From: Oxyruncus cristatus
Taxonomy: Eukaryota > Chordata > Aves > Passeriformes > Cotingidae
Reading direction: 5' to 3'
Length of the DNA stretch: 64,000 nt
Assembly: GCA_013399855.1 (NCBI GenBank)
Contig: VXAY01004354.1
Coordinates: 121,472-185,471, forward strand
Positions 11,766 to 23,360 of the stretch are shown here, one piece after another. A program made the position numbers and the translations under genes. The notes beneath the pieces are model-generated. The model did not search any database. It was not told where the DNA came from and saw only the letters and a list, made by a program, of their open reading frames with translations. Every line of letters starts with the position of its first letter. Position 1 is the first letter of the stretch.

Positions 11766-12975
11766 ACCATAATCTTTTTCCTTCTGTTTGGACTCCATTC
11801 TGTGGAACAGGCTTTACAAAGACTAACGCAAAGTAAAGGAAGAGCTTGACTAGAGTGGCCCTGAGAATATCACTGAACTCTGAAACCTCACAAATGAGTA
11901 GTGTAGTGTAAGTGGCTATTTCAGGCCATGTTTGCCTTTTCTCCTTGTGTAAGTTCCCTCTTTTTGTACGTGTATTATTGTGTGAACAGTTGTTTTGGAA
12001 CATTTTGGATGATCTTTTTCTAAACTCTCTCAACTAGAGAAACAATTCACTAATTGAAAACGGATTTTACTGGTTAGCATCTCTCTCTGACCTATGCCTT
12101 TAATGCTACCTTCTGCTGTGCATGCTTCTTGCCTAAACACCTACACTCCAGTCCTGTAGAAGTTCCGTATCTGAGCAGTCTGAAAGAATGTATGGAATGG
12201 GGTGCTTTTTTATTATATGTAGCAATTCCTGATGTGTTTGGCAGTGAAGAGGATGCAGTATTGTAGTTATTAATTTCTTTTTTAAATTTGAGTGTACCAC
12301 AACCTATGTACATCTTTTAGGTGAATTGGTTAAAGGTACAGTGCTCACTTCAAAAGAAAATATTTCAATTGCACTGACTGAAGTTAGCAGGTCTCAAGTT
12401 GTTAGGAAAGGTTATGCCAGAGGTTTGGTATCTTAATGAAATAACATAGATTTTAAATCAATAATGCTATAGAATATGTTCATTTAAGACCAACATATTC
12501 CCTAAGGAGTTTGCTGGATAAGAAATATATAAAACTGTATCTTGCAAGATTAAAAAGAAATATATATGCATCTTCTATTTTGGAAAAAAAAACATTAGTT
12601 GGTATGTTAGGAAAAAACAAAGTTTTGGGACTGTACCTTTGCCAGTAATAGGGACTTGTGCATCAGTAAAGTTTTATGGCTGGTTCCATGTAACTGTATA
12701 GTCCTAATGCACTGGACAAAGAGGTTGATGTCAAGGAAACTTGTTGAAGTATTCTGCTTCTGCTGTGTTTGAACAAAAATATTTATTTTTGTGGGAAATG
12801 GCCAGAGCCTATGACATGAAAATTAATATAGTACCTGTAGGAAAAGGAGAAGGAATAAGAGAGAAGGAGAGTTTGACTTGTTTTTTCATAAAATAGCAAG
12901 ATAGTTTTTAAAATTCGGGGTTGGGGAAAGAGTTTCCTGGTTTGCTGGCTAAATCATCCCCAAGTACCTTTTTAT

Positions 12976-12981
12976 AATAAA
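12976..12981 (+). promoter_or_regulatory. YPEL1: Possible early polyadenylation signal for YPEL1
   Basis: An AATAAA hexamer sits 1.2 kb after the stop codon and is followed by T-rich sequence. Use would give a short 3' UTR. This rests on the hexamer alone. Confidence 0.35.
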
Positions 12982-14617
12982 AATTTATATGTAAGTCACC
13001 TTCTCTTTTGTTCTCACGCTGTTTCTTTCATGGAATCAGTTAATGAGAGAAACTTCTGGAAAGTGTATGCACGATATGAGCCGTTGGTATCTGTGTAATG
13101 CAAACTGAGCAATTGTGAAAGAAGCGCTCTACATAAATTTGCGAACTTAATTTTCAAATTAAACAGACTCTGAAGACTTTTTGTGTTTGAATCCTTTTAA
13201 TGCTTGAGGATGTTTGGAAAAAAACCCCTTTAACACTATGTAAGTCCTATCACTGAACAATACAGAAGCCTTGCAATATGAAATCCTTTTCTCTCAATAA
13301 CAATTCTAATACGGCACCTGTGAAGCTGGTTGTGGGTGCTGCTGCTGCTGTTACGTTTTTGGGAATATCTGATAGGCTTTCTGAACTCTACTGCACTTTA
13401 GAAATTGTCTGTCATACATGAAAAATCATGCCAATGGGTAGAGGCAATACAAATCTTCAAAACCAGCTTTCCGGTGTTTTTGTGGAGAGGAGCAGTGGGA
13501 AGAGCATTGGCCCACATGCACACATTCTCTGTGATACATTCACGGTGTCGTAGTGATCTATACCTATGAATTAAAAATGTAAGAATTAGAGAAGTAGTTG
13601 AAGCTGTTGGGTTTCAGTCCAGAGACCTGAGGTGGTACAGTCATGTTCAACCTGGATTTCGTGGCTTACACGTTACTACTTCATGTTCACATCAGGCTTT
13701 GAGGTCTCATTTTTAACAATGTCATGGATGCAAGATGGGCTTTGGTGTTGCCTGTCTCGTGATCTTTTTGACCTGGAATTCTTGGAATTTTGTGTTACAC
13801 CATTGTAATGTATGTTGCCAACAAAGAAGGCGCTAAAACTTCTATCAGCAAAAAGCTTGTGTTGGCTTCAAAGTCCTGTTGCAGTGTTGATACCTGTGAA
13901 CACATTTGTGTGAAGTTCGTGTATCTTTGGGCTTTTCTTATTGTCTGGCTACAGTTGTGCTGAGGCAGTACACTGGACTGAAGACAAAAGCAATGGCTGC
14001 TTTTCCACAGAGAGTTGAAATTAAAGAGAATATGTAAAGTATTACAGATTTTTCTCTCCAAAATTTGGGGCTTGGCTCTCTCTTGTTCGTAAGCTAATGC
14101 TGTCTGTAACACAGTCTGATTCTGAGAGTTTCAACCTCTTTCTTCAGTGCATTATTTATATTTCAAACTGGACATTTTCACCAAAACCTTAATTAACTTT
14201 GATGCCAAAGGTTGGGACTTAAGTGCTTAGCACATAGAGCTTCAGACTGCTGGCACAGAGTTAATGATCTATATGTGATGCTCATGGCTTTTAAGAAAAC
14301 CAAACAAAGCAATATTCTTTTTGGTCTGTTATTAAGAATGAGTAAAGAGCTTAGAAGGAGTAAAGAACAGAACTAATGCAGAATTGCTCTTTTTTGCTGC
14401 CATGTAACAATTCTTGAGGCTCATTCTATTGAGGGAATATGTGAATTTTCTTCCTGTGTTGTTTGGCAGCGTCGATAATTATTTTCTCCCCACATAAAGA
14501 CGTAGAGAGTTCTTGTTGTTGGTTTTGGTGAAAGTTGAATCCAGATAGCAATGGCTGCTGGCTGATGTGAAAAGGTCAGTCTGGTCACTGAACCCTCCAG
14601 CAGTCATTTGAAAGAAA

Positions 14618-14623
14618 AATAAA
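14618..14623 (+). promoter_or_regulatory. YPEL1: Possible middle polyadenylation signal for YPEL1
   Basis: An AATAAA hexamer about 2.85 kb after the stop codon is followed by a short A-run and T-rich sequence. It is an alternative to the distal signal. Confidence 0.3.
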
Positions 14624-15504
14624 CTTACTTGAAAAAAAAATTTTACTAAAGCATTTTCCCTCTAACCAATTTTTGTAATATATTAAAGATTATATTTAAA
14701 GTTTGTATGTGTTTGCTCTGGGCAAGTTTACTTCCCCTCCAACTCGAGCACTTTTGTTACTTGTACTGGTTATTTTTATTGTTGGTCTTAACATTTATTT
14801 TATATTTTGTTTTTTTTATAAACTGTAACAAAAAGCTTTTGTGAACCTTTGTTTCTTGCTGGCTCTTTCTTGGACCAAATGAACTGACTATGAGCTGGCT
14901 TAGAAGAAATGTTCATTGGGATGCATAGGAATTTGCTAGCAGAAATGTACATGTACTGAAAGGTTTTTTCCACTGAACCTCTAGAGCCACACCTGTCCTA
15001 AAGTAATTAATCATAATTTGGTGTGACTTTAGTAACCTGACCACGCATTCTCTGTCTAGGTCCAAAGTAATGGCTTTAACAATGGTGTTCCAGGGCTGAG
15101 TCTGCCTCCAAACCCTAAAGTCCTTCTTGGGCTGGTCCTTTTTTGATTAATAGAAGGCAACCCTGCCATCTGAAAATTCTGTTACATTGCAAACTCGCTG
15201 TGAAATAAGCTGCAGAATTTGATGAGGGATTGCAGAGGCATCAACCTAACCACTCTTGCTGTATGCTTTTAGCAGTGTGGTAATTTTAATTTTATCTGCC
15301 AGTTAAAAGGGCCAGAACATGAATTTCCCTCGTTTACTGTACACATTTTACATGTCGTAAACTATACAGTGGCAAACTGTGTGAAGAAAGTTTGTTATAG
15401 CTGCATCTTAATTTCCCACTAGCAAGGCTCAGTGTAATGACCAGTGTGGTGGTCTGCCTGTGAGCTTGCAGTCCAGGGGAGAGGAGGGGGAATGCAGTTT
15501 ATGA

Positions 15505-15905
15505 AATTTCTCTGAATTAAAAACTGGCCTCAGAGGCTCTGACAAGGTCATCACTGCCCATAACCAAATGGTATCTGTATTTATTACTGGTGTATCAGTG
15601 CAAGAGTTCCCGAAGGCTGTGCACCATTTTTGGTGGATTTATGCTTCCCTCCAAGTAATGAGTGAGCGTGCTCTTGCACGCTCCTCTCAGCAGTCAGATC
15701 GCAACAGCAGTGACCTACAGTCTCAAAGACCAAATTTCAACCATCTCCATTCTTTGATGAGCAGAAGAAGCTTCAAACTATCATTGGACACTTTATTGGA
15801 CTTCATCGAGACTCATGTTATGCCAACCAGCAGTACAAATATTTACTGGAAAAGGAACAGATGCTTCAGAGGTTTCTTTTAAAAGGACTGTTACAAGTGG
15901 TTTAA
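15505..15905 (+). pseudogene. Unidentified coding-like relic in two overlapping frames
   Basis: One frame is open from 15505 to the stop at 15880-15882, preceded by an in-frame TGA at 15502. An overlapping frame is open from 15714 to the stop at 15903-15905. The second frame reads like real protein with vertebrate-style codons, for example FFDEQKKLQTIIGHFIGLHR followed by a Leu/Gln/Lys-rich helix-like end. The first frame supplies a plausible upstream part (SSQQSDRNSSDLQSQ), so a single frameshift near 15725 would join the two into one decayed coding sequence. I do not recognise the protein family. No A-rich tail follows the AATAAA downstream, so a recent retrocopy is not evident. Chance open frames in UTR sequence remain a serious alternative. 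Confidence 0.25.
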
Positions 15906-16070
15906 GGTCTAAAGCATGAGTCGTAAATGGCAGTTGAGTTGTGCCTCATTGTTTCTTAAACTCTTGAAAATGCTTTCTTTTACAGGTGACATGGCCGTGT
16001 TACTGTTTTGTCCTAGCAATACTGTACATCATTTGTTGTTTCACTATATTGTATCTACTTGAGGTATCAC

Positions 16071-16076
16071 AATAAA
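16071..16076 (+). promoter_or_regulatory. YPEL1: Distal polyadenylation signal
   Basis: AATAAA here is followed within 10-40 bases by a strong T/GT-rich element (TTGTTTTGTTGGG, then GGTTTTGTGCTG), the normal layout of a cleavage site. Cleavage would fall near 16090-16100. It is the best-formed + strand signal after the YPEL1 stop codon. Confidence 0.65.
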
Positions 16077-18624
16077 AGCTTTCAGTTGTTTTGTTGGGTT
16101 ACCTCTTGGTTTTGTGCTGTCTTTTCTTCCTCATCAGATTCTTATGCTTCATACTCTGATAAGGCCAGGGAGAAAAGCCAGTGCTCTTAGCTGCTCTTAG
16201 GAATTTCTGAATTGGTTGAATCTGGTTTTTATGTGGTTTTAAGACTGCCATGAAACATTCTGGGTTTTTTCCTTTCACACATCTCTCCAAAATATAGAAA
16301 CTTGTGTTGCTACTTTAGAGGTTTTGCCTATTTTGAACCAATAATGGAACATCTGTGAAGTGAGAGTCAGTCTCTGCACACCCCAAAACTGACTTTGAGA
16401 AGAGTTGAAGGAAGTGTAGTATGCTTTTTGTTGCATTAGCTTGGTCAGGTGTAGATCAGAGGAGCACTCTGAGCACAGGCTCTCCCTCTGTTCACTCTGC
16501 TTTGGTTGGGAGGAACTCCTGTAGTTCCTCTGGTCAGATTATCGGTCTTGTCAGTGCATCAAATATGACCCCTCTGAACTGCCTGAGGCTGAGAAAGAAG
16601 TAATTCAGTGCACACTTGTTCAGCTTCTACAGTAATCCATCATTTAATATCACAAAGGGATAGGGTTGCTCTTCATATGAGATCAAGCATATTTTCATCT
16701 TGAGAAAGTGGAATGTAGCCTGCTACCCTTTCTTTTATTCAAGTGCTGTCTCAGGGGCACGAAATAAGGAACTTTCCAGATCTGAAAAAACCCTATGGAT
16801 AAAATGGAGAACTGAGGTGTATGGTATTCATAGTATAAAAACCTAACTTGACATGGATATAATCAAAGATTAAAATACCACAAAAGTATCTTTCAGATAC
16901 GAGATGTTCTTAGTAACATCCCATTACATTTTGGTGTAGTAAAGGGACTATAAAAACACCAGCTGTCAGCAAGTGGGTTACCAGAATAATTTTGGAAATG
17001 TGAACTTGAGTGTTGTCTGACCAGCTGGAATACACCTGCAGGATAGCTGACTTCCAGATAGGCAGAGGTGGGCAGATGGCTCATTGAGAACTTTCCATTA
17101 GATGTGTTTTTGCCCCTGTTAAATAGCTGGACAGCGGTCTTGGTTGAGGGTTCTCCCCACACACATGAAGCGCTGTGGATGTGGCATTGAGCTGTTGTAG
17201 GACTGCATTTACACAACTCGGCCAGAACAGGCAAACAGTCACGACTAGAGCTTGTCCTCTGCACAGGGCTCCAGTTGGGTTGCTTTGCCCACGTGAGGTT
17301 CTTTCTCTTTTTGTCTCTTCCTCTGTCTCCTGGCCTTGGCTCTCCCCCAGATGGATCTGACCTGGGGAGCCGAGCACCGGCGCTGCTGCTGACACTGACC
17401 TCCCACGAGCAAAGCAGCTGTGGATTAACTGAGGCTGGACAAAGTAATTCCCAGCTGTGAAGCAGCTCCGCGATGAGAATTAACTGTTTCTTCCTCTAGT
17501 AGGGGCTGAGCTAATCTGAGGGTTTGGCTCATTCATTTCTGTAGTATAGCTGAATAAGATTCCAGCTGAGGATCTGAGATGTTCTATGATCCCTGCAGCA
17601 GTTTAATCTATGGTTACGTTACACATAAACCTGATTGCCCACAAATATGACATAGTAAAGATCACTCTAGAAAGCAGACAATAAAGATTTTTCAGTGTTT
17701 AATAGATTAATGGATGATCTGATTTCTGCATTTTAGTAGTAAATATCATAGCTTAACTTTCCTTCTTGCCCAAATAGACTAAAGTGATTTCTAGCTCAAG
17801 AAAAAACAATGGCAGGACCAAATTAGCCCTTTATTCAAAATGGAGTTTGCATCCTGGCATTAAAATATGTACATATGTGTGAAGTCCATCACTGCATGGA
17901 ATATTGTGGCTAGCCCTGTACCTGCAGAAAGAGCTGTGATGTTACTGAATTTTCAGAACACCTTCATGACACGGTTAAAAATGATCGTCTGCTTTATGTT
18001 ACACCTAATGAAAATAGTTAGTTTTACAACATGAGCAAAAGCCTCCAGTTTGGGCCTTAGAGCTAATGGTATATTGGGCATCTGAAACATTTTTCTTATG
18101 TTACGAATGTTGTAGAGTTAAAACTCCTGTGGATTAAAGAGCCTGATTGTGGTAGAAGTTTGGAGGGCTTTTTAGCTGTTGCTTGAATGGCATTAATCAG
18201 GTATGTCTGAATTGTGAGTCAAGCTATTTGTCCATTTAAAAGCGAAATCAAATAAGCTTTATTCTGCAGAAAAGATTATTCAAAATGTTTTAGTACTGAA
18301 TCATATAAAACCAAGCTCAGAGAGGTGCAGCACTAAAAGGAAAAAAAAACAAACCCCAACTGCAGGAGCTCTGTGCCATCACCTGTGCAAACAAACATTT
18401 CTCCAAAACTTTCTTTAAAAGCTCACTAGAAGTCTGGGATCTTGTGACAGGGAGCAGGGCTGCCAAGGGCCAGAGCAACTTGTTTTGCAATTGGGCCTGG
18501 GGGAAATTGCTACATTTGAGGGCTGGGTTGCAGCTGTAAAACACGTGCTTTTGAGGGCTTGGGGGGCTTTCCTAAACAAATATATTTCCTAAACAAACAT
18601 TAATAAATTCTCTGCCATGTACAG

Positions 18625-18741
18625 GGGAAACCTGCTGATGTTATTGCAGTGAACCTTCAGTCTGTTGATCTGGAACTGCTGAACACCGTGAAACCACTTC
18701 GAGAGGCACGTGCTGAGTGCTATAAAGCTTGTGTGTGAAAG
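18625..18741 (+). other. Exon-like segment, unidentified
   Basis: The segment lies between an acceptor (CCATGTACAG) and a consensus donor (AAAG, then GTATGT). Its first frame is open for 37 codons, including AVNLQSVDLELLNTVKPLRE, and then meets TGA three bases before the donor. A stop so close to the donor argues for a non-coding exon, a terminal coding exon with an intron just after the stop, or chance. Confidence 0.15.
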
Positions 18742-21700
18742 GTATGTGGGGCACTGGGACAGGAGGGTGAGTCCTGGCCTCAGTGCTGGGAGGGTGGCTC
18801 TGCTGCCCACGAAAGAACTGCATCTGTAAGGCTCTTACAGCCTGCCCTGAAGAACAAGCACAAGTGAACTTCAGTGGGAAAAGATGGCATTTTGTGACAC
18901 TTCAGGCCCCTGCCAAAACTATCCGTCTCCGTGCCTCGTGTTACATAGCAAATGAAACTGCTTTTTCTGTGGCTTGTGGAGATGGATGCCCAAACACCCT
19001 GCTCATCACCTGTGCTGGGCAGTGAGTGGTGCCTCCTGTGCACTCCCCAAGTCAGGCTGGACTGGGGAACCCACAGCTCCTAGCACCTGCTCTTTGGAGC
19101 AGGAGGTTGTTTCTGGCCATAATCTCCTTACAGGCCTCAATTAATCATCTGTTTCCCACTGATGGTCAAACGAGCACTATTGACTGGATGGCGCACTCTG
19201 CTTTGTTGTCAGGTGTAACTGATAAGACTGTAAATCTGCTTGTCTGCTTAACTTTTCGTCTTCCCTTCTTTTCTTCCTCTTTTATCTTCCTCCTTCCTCA
19301 ATTCCCCACTTTTATGATACCCATAACAGTCCAAAGTCTGCAGCATTTTGCTTATTGTTGGTCCTCTTCTTTCCCCTCCAGAATGTGTTACCCAAGGGGC
19401 ATCAATGACTTGCAGTCAGGAAGGAGACCGATATCTCCTGGTGTTTGATTCAGTGCCGAGCCAACCCGAGGGAGCCCCTGTGCTTCCACCCTGCATCCTG
19501 GATGTGCTGCCCTGTGCTGGGAGCCAGCTAAGCCAGTCCTTGAACCTCGTGGGCAGAGTACAAGGTGCTGCTCTTTGCTCCTAACCTATCACTGCTTTAC
19601 TGATTAAGCTTCTGCAGCAAGTTTTAGGTCTGAATGCAATTTCTTTGGCATGATAATCAACAGTGAACGAGCAGGTATGAGCCGCAGCCCTGTAGCCCTC
19701 CAGCAATGCTGTGCTGTACCACTCCTGCTCCTCCTGCTCCCAGGCTGATGAAGCCAATGGATTTTAACGGTGCTTTTTTCCCCCCTTCTCCCCTCTCTTT
19801 TTTAATGAAAAGTTCCTCACAGCATCGAGGCTGGAGACACAAATTAATGCCCTATAATTACCGACTCATAATATACAAAAACAAAAGCTTTCTCACGTCA
19901 CTCTTTCAATGTTTACTAAAATAGAGACTTTGCTCTGGCAGACTTCTCCTTCACTGGCCAAAACTCACGCTGAAGGTTAACAGCTCCCAAAGTTAATGAT
20001 TATCTTGCCTTGTTTGCTCAGTGTTTCAGAGTTAAAACATGTAAATATGCCTCCCTCGTGTAATTGCTGTGAGCAGCCAGCAATGAGCACTGCAGCAAAC
20101 ATAAACAGGGCTCTGAGCGGAGAGAAATGTACCTCCCTGGTCTGGACTCCCAGGGCTCCCAGGAGTGTCAGCTCCCCCAGAAAATAGCCAGTGCAGGAGA
20201 ATGCTGTCCCTCTCGGGCTGGTGGTTACACAGAGCCTGCTATGAAAACCCCCTCTCAAAATAGCAATTTCTGATCTCCCCCGAGGCCGTTAATCAGGTTT
20301 CTAATCCAGCAAAGCTGTCCGTACTGTAACAGGCTGTGATCCCAAGGCCTTTATTAGAAAACCCTGCTGGTTACAGCATTTACTGGGTCAGGGGACTGAT
20401 GGCCACGCCTGTGTGGGCAGGAATAGCTGCACGTATTTTGTGAGACAAATCTGTGATGGTGGTTGATGCCCAGACCTGCCTATGAGCGCTGGACTTTACC
20501 AAAGGCTTGTCAGCATAGAAATGCATCGCAACGTCAGCTCAGATTTGGTATTTTCTGAAGACTTAGAGCAATCACTGCTTTTCTGGAGACAAATGCAATA
20601 CCTGGTCCTGTCTGATTGCTTTCAAATTAGATAGGAAAGCCCTGAACATGTGTCACAGTCAAAGCTTTCTGGGCAGCTTCACAGGAGCAGACATTTTGCG
20701 CCTGCATGGGGTAAACTCCATGTGGGGTAATTGCATCTGCCTCTTGCCCACCATTCCCAGGGGGATTCTATCCCTGAGGACCTGATGTGTTGCGGAGACG
20801 GAGTGACATGGTTGTTGTGTGTGGCCACCACAAAAGTAACTGGTACTTGCAGCATTACTGGAGATCCCTCCGACAGAAGGCGCTGTATAAATGTGAACTT
20901 ACCGCTCACCGGGCGCGGCAGCGTCCCCGTGCAGGCTGTGCACAGGCAGGAGGCATCACTGAGGCAATGGGCTGGGAAATCTCCTCCTGTCAGGGGAGCT
21001 CTAAGAGGCATCCCAGGGTGGTATTTAGAATTTGAGGTGCTGGCTGCAGAGATCCAGCTCCCAAAGGGGCTCAGCTGGAGGATGCTGTGGGGGCTGTTCC
21101 CATGCTCAGCAACGTCTTGGCTGCTTGTGGATGGGATGCTGTGACTGAGCCCCATCTGAGGATTTGCCTTGGTGATTCCTGGTCTGTAGGGCTGTGCCAT
21201 GCAGCTCAGTGTTCCTGCCCACCTGGGAGAGGATGCAGCGGGACGGGGAGGCAGTGGGGAGCTAAGGCTGGTGGGCAGTGCTTTCTGTGCCCCAGGGCTT
21301 GTCATCCCACTTGCACCTCAGGCTCTGAAAAGCCATTTTGATCAGAGCTGGGTGTGCAGGAACTGATAGGAAAGTGTAAAGGCACCACACACTGAGACCA
21401 TGATGGGGACTGGCCGTGAGAGCACCGAGGCACCTCCCTACCACCAAACCCAGGATGGGGCAGGAAAGGTTTACTAAAACTTGGGAAATGAGATGTGTGA
21501 GAGCCCTGAATAACTGAGCACTGCTGGCATCACTGGGATGTGTACAACTGGGCATCTCTCCAGGAAAGGCCCCCTCCACCTCCCCTCTTCCCTTGCCCCC
21601 CTGAGCACAGCTGCACATGCTGCAGCAGCTCATCTGCAGTGCACATTCGTGGGGAAAATGGTACATACAGTGCGTTTGGTTTCTTTATTTAGCATGTTCC

Positions 21701-23209
21701 TCCTGAGAGGCCCCAAGATCTTGAACTTAGGGTTTTACTGAGCAGGCTCTTCATCCACCTGGGTCTGTGTGCACACGTGTGTGCTGGGGGGGACCCTTTA
21801 GTGTCACTGGTTTCCTCCATGGCAGGACAAGCTACAGAGGCCAAGGGGTCTGGAGCAGCCCTGTCCTGCAGCTGATGGCCTGTTAGCAAAGACCATGGCA
21901 GCCTCTGCCCCATCAGCACCCTCATCATGACCAGATCAGCCTCCCCGAGGGTGTTGCTTTCTCATTGGCCTGTTCATGTTTGTCCTTATATTTTAACCTC
22001 ATTTTGCTGTCCCCTCACTAACACTGTTTAGCCAAGGCTCAGGAAGTCTCCCGTGCCCTGTGAAGCACAGTGCGCCTGTTGCTTCCCCATCCTCTCTCCT
22101 TTGCATCTGTCAGGCTCTGCACCCAACCTTTTAACCTGTGCCCTGTCCTGTCCTGAAGCCTGTCCAACTCCAGACTGCACATAAGAGTGTTGGAAGGCAA
22201 AAAAAGTGTTATCCAAAGGCTAACAATGCTGGTAAGAAGGGCAGCTGTGGGGCTGACATCATGATCCTGCCTCCCACCACACGTCCTGTTGGCTGGAGTT
22301 TTGAGTAGTGTAGCTAAAAGGAGAGCCCCCACCATGCTCAGCCGCCCATCCCCCCATGGGGGTGTGGAGCCAGTGTGTCCCCGGTGTTGGATGCTGCAGG
22401 CACAGGGCAGTGACTCATTTTGCCATTTGAAACTCCGGGTGTGGATGTCTCTCACTCATTTCTTGCCTTGGCAGCGGCAGCTTCACCTGCTCAAGGGCTT
22501 TTCCTCCTGCCCAGCACAGGGTGGTGGCTGGCACTCAAGGTCCTTGTCTGCTGTGCTGCATCTCATCCCATCAGGCCACAAACTTGCGTCAAAACTACCT
22601 TCCTCATCCCTTGGTTTCCTAGGACTCCAGCAACTGGCTTGGCAAGCAGAGACCCAGTACACAGGGCTGGTTAAATCAGCCCAGCAGTGACCATTATGCA
22701 GAGTTTTGCATTATGAAGAGATTGCAGCTATGCCAGAGGGTGGGGGGTGTTTTTAATCTTTGCTTTTCCCATTTGCACTATAGATGCAGAGCAGCCCAGT
22801 GTGCACAGGTCAGGATCCACATCGAGATCTGGATCTGTGTCCGGCTGCTGGAGCCCAGGAGGATCCTTGCCTGTGATCAGCAGTGCCTGGGCACAGCTCC
22901 TTGGCTGTCAGCCTCCTTGGCTGCTGGGCACTGCCCAGGACAGCAGGCAGAGTTGGGAGCTCCTGCTGGAAACCAGCCCCAGCCTAGGGGAACACACTGC
23001 CAGGCACTGTGCTGGGCCTATTAGATGCTCAGTCTAGTGCTGTTGAAAGGAGAAATAATTTCAGTGCAGTGAACATAATCTGAGATGCAGCTGCAGCAAT
23101 GAGACTTGGGCAGAGTGCCCAGCTGTCCTTCTCAAGGGGTGGAAGCCCCCAGAGCCTTTTTCCAGCCCTGACTGCACCCTTGATCACACAGCAATGCTGC
23201 CCCTTGCCA

Positions 23210-23360
23210 TTCCTTTCCTTTGTACCTCTTGGCTTTTCTCTTTGCCTTTTTTTTCCCCCTTCCTCTTTTTTTATTCTCTTCTTGCTTTTTTCTCTTTTGG
23301 GTTTTGCTTTTTCTTCCTTTCTCTGCCTTTCCTCTCCTTGGCTCTTCCTTTCTTCTATGC
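23210..23360. repeat. Polypyrimidine/polypurine low-complexity tract
   Basis: About 150 bases on the + strand are almost all C and T, with only scattered purines. The - strand reads as Lys/Glu/Arg-rich low-complexity peptide in any open frame, which is an artefact of composition. Such tracts can adopt triplex DNA. Confidence 0.8.

Larger units (their letters stand above)
11766..16095 (+). other. YPEL1: YPEL1 3' UTR (long form)
   Basis: The AT-rich sequence after the stop codon runs about 4.3 kb to the strong AATAAA at 16071-16076. Earlier AATAAA hexamers at 12976 and 14618 could give shorter forms. AU-rich patches with ATTTA cores occur, for example around 12778-12790 and 14768-14812, which is compatible with control of mRNA stability. 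A coding-looking segment at 15505-15905 lies near the end, so the last part of this interval might instead belong to a separate relic. The UTR extent is inferred, since no transcript data were available. Confidence 0.65.

Noticed and set aside
12367..12376. CAGTGCAAT seed-like sequence (- strand) recalling the miR-130/301 family
   Set aside because: Only the seed-like bases match and no hairpin arm follows. In human that cluster lies beyond the 5' end of PPIL2, outside this window.
15060..15146. Protein-like 28-codon stretch after a TAG acceptor in the YPEL1 3' UTR
   Set aside because: It is too short, is bounded at once by an in-frame stop on both sides, and is not in frame with the relic further downstream.
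20679..21305. 208-codon open frame on the - strand
   Set aside because: It is rich in Ser, Pro and Ala from GC-rich composition, overlaps equally long frames on the other strand, and has no known family or splice context.
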